DNA of 36,729 nucleotides from an uncultured Lachnospiraceae bacterium (GTDB lineage: Bacteria; Bacillota; Clostridia; Lachnospirales; Lachnospiraceae): contig CAJUJK010000035.1 in the NCBI GenBank assembly GCA_910586705.1, forward strand, positions 1-36,729, written 5' to 3'. A model generated the notes under the pieces. The model did not search any database and was not told the origin of the DNA. It saw only the letters and a program-made list of their open reading frames with translations. Below, in pieces: positions 16,208-24,138 of the stretch. The stretch's first letter is position 1. Each line of letters starts with the position of its first letter. Position numbers and translations under genes: made by a program.

Positions 16208-16416
16208 TCGTCCACTACCTTAATTTGTTGTCCGTCATACTCAATTACATCACCGATACGTATTTTTTTACCGCGCTGTACTTCCACTTTACCGTTTACC
16301 TTTACAAACCCTTCCTGTATTTCCATTTTCGCGTCCACGCCGGATTCCACCAGACCCGCCAACTTCAAAGCCTGCCCAAGCTTGATAAAATCATCCTTGA
16401 TTTTTATTGTTTCCAT
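16204..16416 (-). CDS. yaaA: S4-domain RNA-binding protein YaaA
   Basis: This 70-residue protein is almost entirely an S4 RNA-binding domain (FIKLGQALKLAGLVESGVDA, then KVNGKVEVQRGKKIRIGD). It matches Bacillus YaaA, which sits between dnaN and recF and is linked to 50S ribosome assembly. It overlaps recF by 4 nt and lies 33 nt after dnaN. It acts in the cytoplasm. The name follows the Bacillus ortholog and is not the Escherichia yaaA. Confidence 0.93.
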   Translation of the reverse strand: METIKIKDDFIKLGQALKLAGLVESGVDAKMEIQEGFVKVNGKVEVQRGKKIRIGDVIEYDGQQIKVVDE

Positions 16417-16449
16417 ATTTTTCCATCCTATACAATACTTCTCACATTG

Positions 16450-17559
16450 TTATTCGACGTTTATAAAATTCACCGGAAGAATCATATAAATGTAACTTTC
16501 GCTCTCATCTTTGATAAAACAAGGCGCCTTCGGATTTACCAAATAAATCAGAATTTCCTCATCCTCAATCACGCGCAGCGCATCAATCAGAAACTTAGGG
16601 TTAAAGCCTATCTTCAGATCCTTTCCTTCTTTGTCAATATCAATATCTTCATCCATGCTTCCCACCGTAGAATTCATCTTAAGCTGCATGGAAGTATCCT
16701 TCACATCAATAATAACAGGTTTTTTATCCCCTTCCTTCACGAGAAGAGTCGCCCTGTCGATACAGTCAAGAAGTTCCCTCTTATTCATCTTGATCTTTGT
16801 CTCATAATCACTGGAAAGCATCTGGTCTATCTTAAAATACTCTCCTTCGATCAGTCTCGACACAACCACCGTATCGTTAAACTCAAACAAAATATGTTTG
16901 TCCGTAAAGAAAATACTGACGTCTTTATCCATGTCCCCGGACAAAATCTTACTCACTTCACTCAGTGTCTTTCCAGGAACCACTACTTTTTTATTGCCAT
17001 AAGAATTTTTGAGCGCTATCTTTCTGATGGAAATACGATGACCATCCAGTGAAACCACCTTCAGCATATCATCAGAAATCTCAAACAGCTCACCTGTCAT
17101 CAGTTTATTGTTTTCATTGTCCGCTATGGAGAAAATGGTCTGTCTGATCACTTCCTTTAAAGTAAACTGGGAGATCACCACAGAATCATTTTTCTCAATT
17201 TCAGGAAGATAGGAGAAATCTTCTCCCGATTTTCCTATAATATTAAATTTCGCTTTTTCGCAGGTGATGGTCGTTTTGAAGGAAGGATCCGTCTCGATGG
17301 TGATATCGTTGTCGGGAAGTTTCCTCACAATCTCAAGAAAAATCTTCGCGTCAAGGGCAATCATACCCTTCTCTGAAATTTCTCCTTCAATCACAGTCTC
17401 AATACCGAGTTCCATATCATTTGCTGTCAGCTTGATCACTCCGTCTGTAGTATCTACCAGAATACATTCCAGAATGGACATAGTTGTTTTATTGGGGACA
17501 GCTTTTGATACTGTCTGTACGCCGGTCAGTAAATTAGATTTTGTACATACAATTTTCAT
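16450..17559 (-). CDS. dnaN: DNA polymerase III beta sliding clamp
   Basis: This 369-residue protein is the ring-shaped processivity clamp of the replicative polymerase. It contains three similar domains of about 120 residues and opens MKIVCTKSNLLTGVQTVSKA, then VPNKTTMSILECILVDT. It ends in the usual hydrophobic cleft motif (ESYIYMILPVNFINVE, like the YLIMPMR/L end). The start follows GGAAAGGAAG. A DnaA-box-like sequence TGTGAATAA lies at 17561-17569, immediately upstream of the start codon, so DnaA may influence its expression. It follows dnaA across a 297-nt origin segment. Confidence 0.98.
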   Translation of the reverse strand: MKIVCTKSNLLTGVQTVSKAVPNKTTMSILECILVDTTDGVIKLTANDMELGIETVIEGEISEKGMIALDAKIFLEIVRKLPDNDITIETDPSFKTTITCEKAKFNIIGKSGEDFSYLPEIEKNDSVVISQFTLKEVIRQTIFSIADNENNKLMTGELFEISDDMLKVVSLDGHRISIRKIALKNSYGNKKVVVPGKTLSEVSKILSGDMDKDVSIFFTDKHILFEFNDTVVVSRLIEGEYFKIDQMLSSDYETKIKMNKRELLDCIDRATLLVKEGDKKPVIIDVKDTSMQLKMNSTVGSMDEDIDIDKEGKDLKIGFNPKFLIDALRVIEDEEILIYLVNPKAPCFIKDESESYIYMILPVNFINVE

Positions 17560-17560
17560 C

Positions 17561-17853
17561 TGTGAATAACTTCCTTTCCTGCTTGTGGGTGAGTTGAGGC
17601 GTTTCCTTAGGTTAATAAATAAATAATTATTTCATAGTAATCATAATAACGGATGTAGATATGTGAATAACCTTATCTTTCCCATTATTTTAAAGCTTTT
17701 TGTAATGTGTTTTCCTCCGTTGATAAATAAGGATAACATGATAACAAACAGCAAGTTATCAACATCGTTTTTTTCCTGATATAAATGACATGAATGTATT
17801 AACACAGTCATTTACATCTGATTCACACTGGATGTAGAAAACAATGTGTATAA
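17561..17853. other. oriC: Origin segment between dnaA and dnaN
   Basis: This 297-nt gap contains no gene. DnaA-box-like 9-mers (consensus TTATNCACA) lie at 17561-17569 (TGTGAATAA), 17662-17670 (TGTGAATAA), 17756-17764 (TTATCAACA, one mismatch) and 17845-17853 (TGTGTATAA). Sequence 17613-17660 is very AT-rich (TTAATAAATAAATAATTATT) and is a candidate unwinding element. Bacillus origins unwind in the equivalent gap. The box coordinates are seen; the origin role is inferred from position. Confidence 0.75.
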
Positions 17854-17856
17854 AGA

Positions 17857-19212
17857 TTAAGGTACTATTTTTTTTCTGATGATATCTACCTTATTTTTTA
17901 ATTCTTCATTGTTTTCCATTTCTTTTGTAATCGTTTTTATTCCATGCAGAACCGTAGTGTGATCTTTTTTTCCGATTGCTTTTGCTATGTTTTGTAAGGA
18001 GTTGGCTGTCAGTTCCCTGCAAAAATACATGACAATCTGTCTCGGCTGTACAAGTTCCGCGGTTCTTTTTTTAGAAGCGATATCTTCAGGGTTAATGCCA
18101 AAGTGCTCTGCGACTACTTCTATAATAAAGGAAGCTGTAATTTCTTTCTTTTTATTTGGATAGATCACGTCTTTCAGCGCTTCTTCCGCATGGTCCAGAT
18201 TGATATCCACTTTGTTTAACTTAGAGAACGCCATGATTTTATTTAAGGCGCCTTCCAGTTCCCTGATATTGGATTTTACATTGTCTGCAATATAGGATAG
18301 AACTGCATCATCTATTTCCTTATTATAGTTTTCCGCATTTTTTTGTAAGATTGCCATTCTCGTTTCATAGTCCGGTGGCTGTATATCCGCGATCAGTCCC
18401 CATTCAAACCGGGAGCGCAGTCTTTCTTCCAGTGTCTCCATATCTTTCGGCGGCTTGTCTGAGGATAAAATGATCTGTTTACCCGCAGAGTGGAGCGTGT
18501 TAAACGTATGGAAAAATTCTTCCTGTGTACTTTCTTTGCCGATAATAAACTGGATATCATCGATCATTAGAATATCCACTGTTCTGTACTTTTCCCGCAT
18601 CTTGTTCATTTTAATGGCATCACCGCTTCTGATACAGCTTATCACTTCGTTGGTAAAGTTTTCTGAAGTGACATACAAAACTTTTATTCCGGGATTTCTC
18701 TCCAGAATAAAATGTCCGATGGAGTGCATCAGGTGTGTTTTTCCAAGACCGGCTCCTCCATATATATAGAGAGGATTGTAAACTTCTCCCGGGGATTCCG
18801 CTGCGGCAAGTGCCGCGGAATGTGCCAGTTTGTTATTACTTCCCACAACAAATGTATCAAATTTATATTTTGGATTCAGATTTGCATTTTCATAGTTCAC
18901 ATGATTGGAAATTTTGGCTGCGGATTCTGTCTTTTTTTCTTTCTCCATAGCCTCTTTTTCCAGTACGAAAGAAATATCATACATGTGGTTCATCATTTCT
19001 GAAACAATGACCTTAAAAAAGTTTTTATATTTGGAAGAAATATAGTTGAGGGCATGAGACTGATCTGAAGGTATCATAATGATAACTACATTATCTTTTA
19101 CATCATAAAAACTGAGAGGTTTAATCCATGTGTCATAGGAAACATCAGTCAGCTCATATTCTTTTCTGATTGTCTCTTTGATTTCATCCCATTTTTCTTT
19201 GATAGAATCCAT
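17857..19212 (-). CDS. dnaA: Chromosomal replication initiator DnaA
   Basis: This 451-residue AAA+ protein binds DnaA boxes and melts the origin. Domain I spans about residues 1-85, followed by a short linker. The AAA+ domain has Walker A GGAGLGKTHL, Walker B MIDDIQF and sensor ILSSDKPPK. Domain IV carries the box-binding helix-turn-helix with PRQIVMYFCRELT and the signature KKDHTTVLHG. The start at 19212 follows a spaced GAGG. DnaA-box-like sites lie on both sides of the gene, suggesting autoregulation. No terminator is evident before dnaN. Confidence 0.98.
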   Translation of the reverse strand: MDSIKEKWDEIKETIRKEYELTDVSYDTWIKPLSFYDVKDNVVIIMIPSDQSHALNYISSKYKNFFKVIVSEMMNHMYDISFVLEKEAMEKEKKTESAAKISNHVNYENANLNPKYKFDTFVVGSNNKLAHSAALAAAESPGEVYNPLYIYGGAGLGKTHLMHSIGHFILERNPGIKVLYVTSENFTNEVISCIRSGDAIKMNKMREKYRTVDILMIDDIQFIIGKESTQEEFFHTFNTLHSAGKQIILSSDKPPKDMETLEERLRSRFEWGLIADIQPPDYETRMAILQKNAENYNKEIDDAVLSYIADNVKSNIRELEGALNKIMAFSKLNKVDINLDHAEEALKDVIYPNKKKEITASFIIEVVAEHFGINPEDIASKKRTAELVQPRQIVMYFCRELTANSLQNIAKAIGKKDHTTVLHGIKTITKEMENNEELKNKVDIIRKKIVP

Positions 19213-19340
19213 AACATCAATAACCTCATTGTCTTAAGATATAAAATAAAGCATATTTCTGTTTCCAACAAATTTATGCCACATCAAAATTACCCTACTA
19301 TATATAATAATACAAACATCAGAAAAATTCAAATGATAAG

Positions 19341-19542
19341 TTATCCACGTGAAAAATGGGTATTTGTGTATAAGTGGATATTTTGGATGAAGGTTGACAT
19401 ATTCTATGATGAAAAAAGTGATATGTGAATAATTATCAATCGGAATGTAAACAATTTTCACATTGATAAAATATGCTTCTGAACTGTTTTTCAACAATGA
19501 CAGTAAAAGTTATCCACATACTTATCAACATATTGTGGATTA
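19341..19542. other. oriC: Origin segment upstream of dnaA (DnaA-box cluster)
   Basis: The 500-nt region between dnaA and rpmH has no supported gene. DnaA-box-like 9-mers are TTATCCACG 19341-19349, TGTGTATAA 19365-19373, TGTGAATAA 19424-19432, a perfect TTATCCACA 19510-19518, TTATCAACA 19522-19530 and TGTGGATTA 19534-19542. Three boxes packed in 33 nt (19510-19542) are the densest cluster in the window. I see no convincing dnaA promoter in the remaining sequence. Confidence 0.8.
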
Positions 19543-19603
19543 ATTATGTTAAGTCGCATAATAAAAACAAGTGCAGGAAATTTAAAAATATCCGCAGTTT
19601 TAC

Positions 19604-19632
19604 TTGACGTTTTCCTATTTATTATATATAAT
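19604..19632 (+). promoter_or_regulatory. Sigma-A promoter of rpmH-rnpA
   Basis: TTGACG at 19604-19609 and TATAAT at 19627-19632 are separated by exactly 17 nt. The rpmH start codon is 82 nt downstream, with AAGGAGG before it. This is the strongest promoter match in the origin region, as expected for a ribosomal protein operon. Confidence 0.88.
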
Positions 19633-19713
19633 CAACATGTTGTTTTCCAAAAATTGATAACATTAGGTTTACCTTATAAAATCGGTAAGGTTTAGAGAAG
19701 GAGGTGCAATGGG

Positions 19714-19848
19714 ATGAAAATGACGTTTCAGCCTAAAAAAAGGCATAGAGCTAAGGTTCACGGTTTCCGCAAGAGAATGAGCACAAAAGGCGGAAGAAAA
19801 GTCTTAGCTGCAAGACGCGCAAAGGGAAGAAAGAGATTATCAGCATAG
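19714..19848 (+). CDS. rpmH: 50S ribosomal protein L34
   Basis: The 44 codons read MKMTFQPKKRHRAKVHGFRK, then RMSTKGGRKVLAARRAKGRK, then RLSA, the canonical L34 sequence, very rich in Lys and Arg. L34 is part of the large ribosomal subunit near the peptide exit region. The start follows GAAGGAGG; an ATG five nt earlier runs into a stop at once. It is the first gene of the rightward origin operon with rnpA, yidD, yidC and jag, 48 nt before rnpA. Confidence 0.98.
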   Translation: MKMTFQPKKRHRAKVHGFRKRMSTKGGRKVLAARRAKGRKRLSA

Positions 19849-19896
19849 ACCGCATTTATGTGGTCTATTTTTCTAATTACCCGGAAAGGCAGAAAA

Positions 19897-20256
19897 ATGG
19901 TATTTTCTGAATCCTTGAAAAAAAATAAAGATTTTCGGAATGTTTATGAAAACGGTAAAAGTTATGCAGACAGGTATCTGGTAATGTATGTATTGGAAAA
20001 CAACAAAGACATAAACAGACTGGGAATTTCCGCCAGTAAGAAAGTGGGAAACAGCGTAGTGAGACACCGCTTTGCCAGACTGGTGAGAGAGAGTTACCGG
20101 CTACACGAAAATATATTTAATAGTGGTTTAGATATAGTAGTCGTTGCGAGAAAAAGTGCGGCATCGGTTGGTTTTTCCGAAATCGAAAGCGCACTGTTAC
20201 ATCTTTCAAAACTTCATCATATTTTGAAAGTATATTTTTATGATGAAGAGAGTTAG
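19897..20256 (+). CDS. rnpA: Ribonuclease P protein component
   Basis: The ATG at 19897 follows GGAAAGG and gives 119 residues; an upstream in-frame ATG at 19858 adds 13 atypical residues. RnpA binds the M1 RNA and helps trim the 5' leaders of tRNA precursors. The start SLKKNKDFRNVYENGKSYAD and the basic RNR-like segment RHRFARLVRESYR (about residues 58-70) are diagnostic. It follows rpmH and precedes yidD by 5 nt, the usual order. Confidence 0.95.
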   Translation: MVFSESLKKNKDFRNVYENGKSYADRYLVMYVLENNKDINRLGISASKKVGNSVVRHRFARLVRESYRLHENIFNSGLDIVVVARKSAASVGFSEIESALLHLSKLHHILKVYFYDEES

Positions 20257-20261
20257 AATTT

Positions 20262-20474
20262 ATGATGAAAAAAGTTATGATCTGTTTTATCAAATTCTAT
20301 AGAAAATATATTTCTCCGATGAAGAGCACGAAATGTCCTTATATTCCTACCTGTTCTGAATATGGGCTGGAGGCTGTCGAAAAGTATGGCGCTCTCAAAG
20401 GAGGGCTTCTTGCTTTCTGGAGAATATGCAGATGTAATCCTTTTTCAAAAGGTGGTTATGATCCTGTTCCTTAA
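20262..20474 (+). CDS. yidD: Membrane protein insertion efficiency factor YidD
   Basis: This 70-residue protein contains the family hallmarks FYRKYISPMKSTKCPYIPTC, then SEYGLEAVEKYGALKGGLLA, the motif RICRCNPFSKGGYDPVP, and three to four conserved cysteines. YidD is a small membrane-associated protein that supports YidC-dependent insertion. It starts 5 nt after rnpA and lies before yidC, the standard order in Firmicutes and many other bacteria. Confidence 0.96.
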   Translation: MMKKVMICFIKFYRKYISPMKSTKCPYIPTCSEYGLEAVEKYGALKGGLLAFWRICRCNPFSKGGYDPVP

Positions 20475-20515
20475 TAATAAGGAAGAGACAATTCTTTGTA
20501 AGGAGGTAAGTCATT

Positions 20516-21820
20516 TTGTCAGATATTTTGTTGACCCAGAATACGGGCGTCATTTTAGGGCCTGTGGCGAAACTGCTGGGTTATATTATGGAAGGTATCT
20601 TTTTTGTAATAGATAAAATAGGCATTCCAAATATCGGACTTGCTATTATATTGTTCACGATCGTTATTTATCTGTTACTGATGCCTCTCACCATCAAACA
20701 GCAGAAGTTTTCAAAGTTGCAGGTAAAAATGAATCCCGAGTTGCAGGCGATTCAGAAAAAGTATAAGAACAAAAAAGATAATGATTCCATGATGGCTATG
20801 AATATGGAGACGCAGGCAGTATATGCAAAATATGGTGTGTCTCCTTCCGGCAGCTGTATACAGCTTTTGATCCAGATGCCTATATTACTGGCGCTTTATC
20901 GTGTAATCGGAAATATACCTGCCTATGTCGGAAAGGTGAAAGATGCCTTTTTTCCGCTGGTAGATAAGCTGATCAATGAGCAGGGAAGTGTGGAATTTTT
21001 ACAGACTTTCAGAAATGCCGGTATGTACGAGAAGCAGTTTGAAAATGAGAATTTTTTGGGTGGCGTTACCTCTTACGTGCAGAACACTTTTATTGATGTG
21101 CTGAATACAGCATCCAGCGCGGAGTGGGCGAGCTTAAAAGAGCATTTTTCCAGTCTTTCTGCAGATATTGACCAGACACTGTCCCTTCTTGACCAGTACA
21201 ATAACTTTTTGGGGTTGAGCATGTCGAACTCTCCTTACTTTACATTCCACGAAGCGAGGGCGGCAGGTTCCGTTGCGATGATGATTGCCGCGTTTGCCAT
21301 CCCTGTTTTGGCAGCGGTAACTCAGTGGATTAATGTCAAGCTTATGCCCCAGCAGGAAACAAATTCAGATAATGAGCAGCAGAATACCATGATGCAGTCC
21401 ATGAAAACGATGAATATGATTATGCCTGTCATGTCAGCGGTTTTCTGTTATACTCTGCCTGCAGGTATGGGACTTTACTGGGTAGCCGGTGCGGTGGTGA
21501 GAAGTATCCAGCAGATTCTCATTAATAAACATATTGATAAGATGGATCTGGATGAAGTCATTAGGAAAAATGAGGATAAAGCCAAGAAGAAAATGGAAAA
21601 AGCCGGGCAGAAGGCAGAGAAGATGGCTGCTTATGCCAGCATGAATACAAAAAATGCGGGTATGGCATCGAAGGCTTCCGTATCCTCCAAGATGACTCAG
21701 GAAGAAAAGGAAGAACTTGTCAGAAAATCAACAGAGTATTACAGTAAAAATGCGAAGCCGGGCAGTATGATGGCTAAGGCAAATATGGTAAAAGAATATA
21801 ACGAAAAGAAAAATAAATAA
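20516..21820 (+). CDS. yidC: Membrane protein insertase YidC (Oxa1 family)
   Basis: Translation starts at TTG (20516), set by AGGAGG nine nt upstream. The 434-residue protein inserts membrane proteins alone or with SecYEG. Helices lie near residues 38-58, 113-132, 252-272 and 302-335, with the coiled hairpin at 60-100 between the first two. No lipoprotein cysteine is seen at the N-terminus. A 115-residue soluble insert (about 135-250) separates helices two and three, and the last 80 residues are Lys-rich, which may contact ribosomes. The first helix reads VIYLLLMPLTIKQ, with Tyr where Bacillus SpoIIIJ has the groove arginine. Confidence 0.95.
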   Translation: MSDILLTQNTGVILGPVAKLLGYIMEGIFFVIDKIGIPNIGLAIILFTIVIYLLLMPLTIKQQKFSKLQVKMNPELQAIQKKYKNKKDNDSMMAMNMETQAVYAKYGVSPSGSCIQLLIQMPILLALYRVIGNIPAYVGKVKDAFFPLVDKLINEQGSVEFLQTFRNAGMYEKQFENENFLGGVTSYVQNTFIDVLNTASSAEWASLKEHFSSLSADIDQTLSLLDQYNNFLGLSMSNSPYFTFHEARAAGSVAMMIAAFAIPVLAAVTQWINVKLMPQQETNSDNEQQNTMMQSMKTMNMIMPVMSAVFCYTLPAGMGLYWVAGAVVRSIQQILINKHIDKMDLDEVIRKNEDKAKKKMEKAGQKAEKMAAYASMNTKNAGMASKASVSSKMTQEEKEELVRKSTEYYSKNAKPGSMMAKANMVKEYNEKKNK

Positions 21821-21836
21821 AACAGGAGGTAAAAAA

Positions 21837-22526
21837 ATGGACTATATTGAAATATCCGCAAAAACTGTTGACGATGCAATTACAGAAGCATGTCAGAAAT
21901 TTACCGTGACCAGTGACAAACTGGAATATGATGTGGTTGATGAAGGAAAAACAGGGTTGCTCGGTATCGGTGCAAGACCTGCTGTGATTAAAGTGAGAGT
22001 GAAATCTTCCGTGGAGGATAAAGCGAAGGATTTCCTTAGAGATGTCTTTGCGGCGATGGATCTTACCGTAGTTGCGGACGTTGCCTATAACGAGGAAGAA
22101 AGTTCTATGGATATCGAACTTTCCGGGGATGAAATGGGCATTCTGATCGGAAAGAGAGGACAGACTCTGGATTCCTTGCAGTATCTCGTATCCCTTGTGG
22201 TAAATAAGGATACAGAAAATTACATCAGGGTTAAGGTTGATACGGAAAACTACCGTAAGAGAAGGAAAGAGACGCTGGAAAATCTTGCAAAGAACATTTC
22301 TTACAAGGTGAAGAGAACCAAGAGACCTGTCTCTTTAGAGCCTATGAATCCTTATGAGAGAAGAATCATCCATTCCGCTCTCCAGAACGATAAGTATGTG
22401 ACGACTTACAGCGAAGGGGACGAACCTTTCCGTCATGTGGTTGTGGTTCTGAAGAAGTATGAGAGAAGCGAAAAAAGATATGAGAAGAATTATGAAAAAA
22501 GCTACGACAATAAGGACAGCGAATAA
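21837..22526 (+). CDS. jag: RNA-binding protein Jag/KhpB (Jag-N, KH, R3H)
   Basis: This 229-residue protein has three domains. The Jag-N domain (residues 1-50) ends in GLLGIGARPAVIKV. The KH domain (about 75-150) carries the loop ILIGKRGQTLDSLQYLV. The R3H domain (about 150-215) contains LEPMNPYERRIIHSALQND. Jag, also called KhpB or EloR, works with KhpA in RNA binding and controls cell elongation in streptococci. The C-terminal 20 residues repeat Tyr-Glu-Lys and are probably disordered. It begins 16 nt after yidC with AGGAGGT, in the same operon, and is followed by an intrinsic terminator. Confidence 0.96.
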   Translation: MDYIEISAKTVDDAITEACQKFTVTSDKLEYDVVDEGKTGLLGIGARPAVIKVRVKSSVEDKAKDFLRDVFAAMDLTVVADVAYNEEESSMDIELSGDEMGILIGKRGQTLDSLQYLVSLVVNKDTENYIRVKVDTENYRKRRKETLENLAKNISYKVKRTKRPVSLEPMNPYERRIIHSALQNDKYVTTYSEGDEPFRHVVVVLKKYERSEKRYEKNYEKSYDNKDSE

Positions 22527-22548
22527 AAAGAAGTGAGATGATATGAGA

Positions 22549-22577
22549 ACCGGCGGGCAAAAAACCTGCCGGTTTTT
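22549..22577 (+). terminator. Terminator of the rpmH-jag operon
   Basis: ACCGGCGGG (22549-22557) pairs with CCTGCCGGT (22565-22573) with one G-U pair, followed by TTTTG. It lies 22 nt after the jag stop. The mnmE gene then begins about 80 nt later, presumably from its own promoter. Confidence 0.85.
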
Positions 22578-22654
22578 GTCATAGTGGATTTTTTGTGAAG
22601 TATGTAGTAAAATTGAATAACTGTAGATATTTTGTTAATTAGTTGGAGAAAAGT

Positions 22655-24106
22655 ATGAAAACAGATACGATTGCTGCGATCGCTACCGCTTTGTCTGATT
22701 CGGGAATAGGCATTATTCGTGTGAGCGGTGAAGAAGCGATTCCCGTTGTCCATAAAATATACCGCAATAAAAAAAATGAGAATGTTCTTTCCAGTTACCA
22801 GTCTCATACGATTCATTATGGTTTTATTGTAGAAGAGAGTGGAAATCTGATAGATGAGGTGATGGTTTCCGTAATGAAAGCGCCTCACAGTTACACAACA
22901 GAAGACACAGTAGAGATCAACTGTCATGGCGGCGCGTTGATGATGAAAAAAATTCTTATGACAGTGATTGAAGCGGGAGCCAGACTGGCGGAGCCGGGAG
23001 AATTTACAAAGCGCGCTTTTTTAAATGGAAGAATGGACCTTTCAAGGGCGGAAGCTGTTATGGATATGATTCATGCAAAAAACCAGTTTGCCCTCAGATC
23101 TTCCATAAAGCAGCTTCGTGGTGCTGTCTTTGATAAAATAAAAGAACTCCGGGAAAAAATTTTATACGAGATCGCTTTTATTGAATCGGCTCTGGATGAC
23201 CCGGAACATATCAGTCTGGACGGATATACGGAAAAATTATCTGACCAGATTTCTTACCTTATGAAAGAATTAAATAAACTTTTAGATTCCGCGGATGACG
23301 GAAAGATGTTGAAAGAAGGCATCTGCACAGTGATTGTCGGTAAGCCCAATGTAGGAAAATCTTCTCTTTTGAATTTACTTGTGGGACAGGACCGTGCCAT
23401 TGTTACAGATATTGCGGGGACGACGAGAGATACGCTTGAGGAAACGGTTAATCTGGGAGATTTTACTTTAAATATGATTGACACGGCTGGTATCAGAAAT
23501 ACGGAAGATGTGGTAGAAAAAATAGGCGTAGAAAAAGCTAAGACTATTTCTGAGGATGCGGATTTGATTTTATATGTGATGGATTCTTCTCTTCCTCTGG
23601 ATGAAAATGATGCAGATATTGTCCGTCTGATAAAAGGTAAGAAAACGATTATTCTTTTAAATAAATCGGATCTGGATGAGGTGGTTGACAAATCTTCTGT
23701 TGATGCCCTGTTTGCAAATGTCTGTGGAGAAGATTGCAGCGTATATGAGGTTTTAGAGGCAGGGGAAGAAAAGCAGGAAGATGAAAATATTTGTATGATC
23801 AGAATTTCTGCCAGAAAAAATGACGGACTGGATCTGCTTGTGGATCTGATTAAGAAGATGTTTTTTCATGGGCAGATATCTTATGATGATGAAGTTTGTA
23901 TCACGAGTTCCCGTCATAAGGAAGCGCTTCTGGAAGCGCTTGAAAGTATGAAGCAGGTACAGGTCAGTCTGGAGAATATTATGCCGGAAGATTTTTATTC
24001 CATTGATTTGATGAATGCTTACTCTTCTCTCGGGAGGATTATCGGAGAAGAAGTGGAGGATGATCTGGTGAATGAGATATTTTCAAAATTTTGTATGGGG
24101 AAGTGA
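22655..24106 (+). CDS. mnmE: tRNA modification GTPase MnmE
   Basis: The ATG at 22655 follows TTGGAGAAAA and gives 483 residues. MnmE with MnmG installs the cmnm5 group on U34 of tRNAs. The N-terminal formyl-THF-binding domain opens TDTIAAIATALSDSGIGIIR. The G domain carries GKPNVGKSSLL (G1), AGTTRD (G2), DTAG (G3) and NKSD (G4). The end is FSKFCMGK, the CxGK motif with the catalytic cysteine. The central helical domain surrounds the G domain as usual. mnmG follows 32 nt later. Confidence 0.97.
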   Translation: MKTDTIAAIATALSDSGIGIIRVSGEEAIPVVHKIYRNKKNENVLSSYQSHTIHYGFIVEESGNLIDEVMVSVMKAPHSYTTEDTVEINCHGGALMMKKILMTVIEAGARLAEPGEFTKRAFLNGRMDLSRAEAVMDMIHAKNQFALRSSIKQLRGAVFDKIKELREKILYEIAFIESALDDPEHISLDGYTEKLSDQISYLMKELNKLLDSADDGKMLKEGICTVIVGKPNVGKSSLLNLLVGQDRAIVTDIAGTTRDTLEETVNLGDFTLNMIDTAGIRNTEDVVEKIGVEKAKTISEDADLILYVMDSSLPLDENDADIVRLIKGKKTIILLNKSDLDEVVDKSSVDALFANVCGEDCSVYEVLEAGEEKQEDENICMIRISARKNDGLDLLVDLIKKMFFHGQISYDDEVCITSSRHKEALLEALESMKQVQVSLENIMPEDFYSIDLMNAYSSLGRIIGEEVEDDLVNEIFSKFCMGK

Positions 24107-24138
24107 TCGATTCGATCTGATAAGGAGTTGAATTTTGT

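Noticed and set aside
16225..17052. A 275-codon plus-strand frame opposite dnaN and the S4-domain gene
   Set aside because: It overlaps two certain genes in antisense and shows no domain.
22643..22654. TTG start for mnmE at 22643
   Set aside because: That TTG overlaps the ribosome binding site GGAG of the ATG at 22655, which gives the standard MnmE N-terminus.
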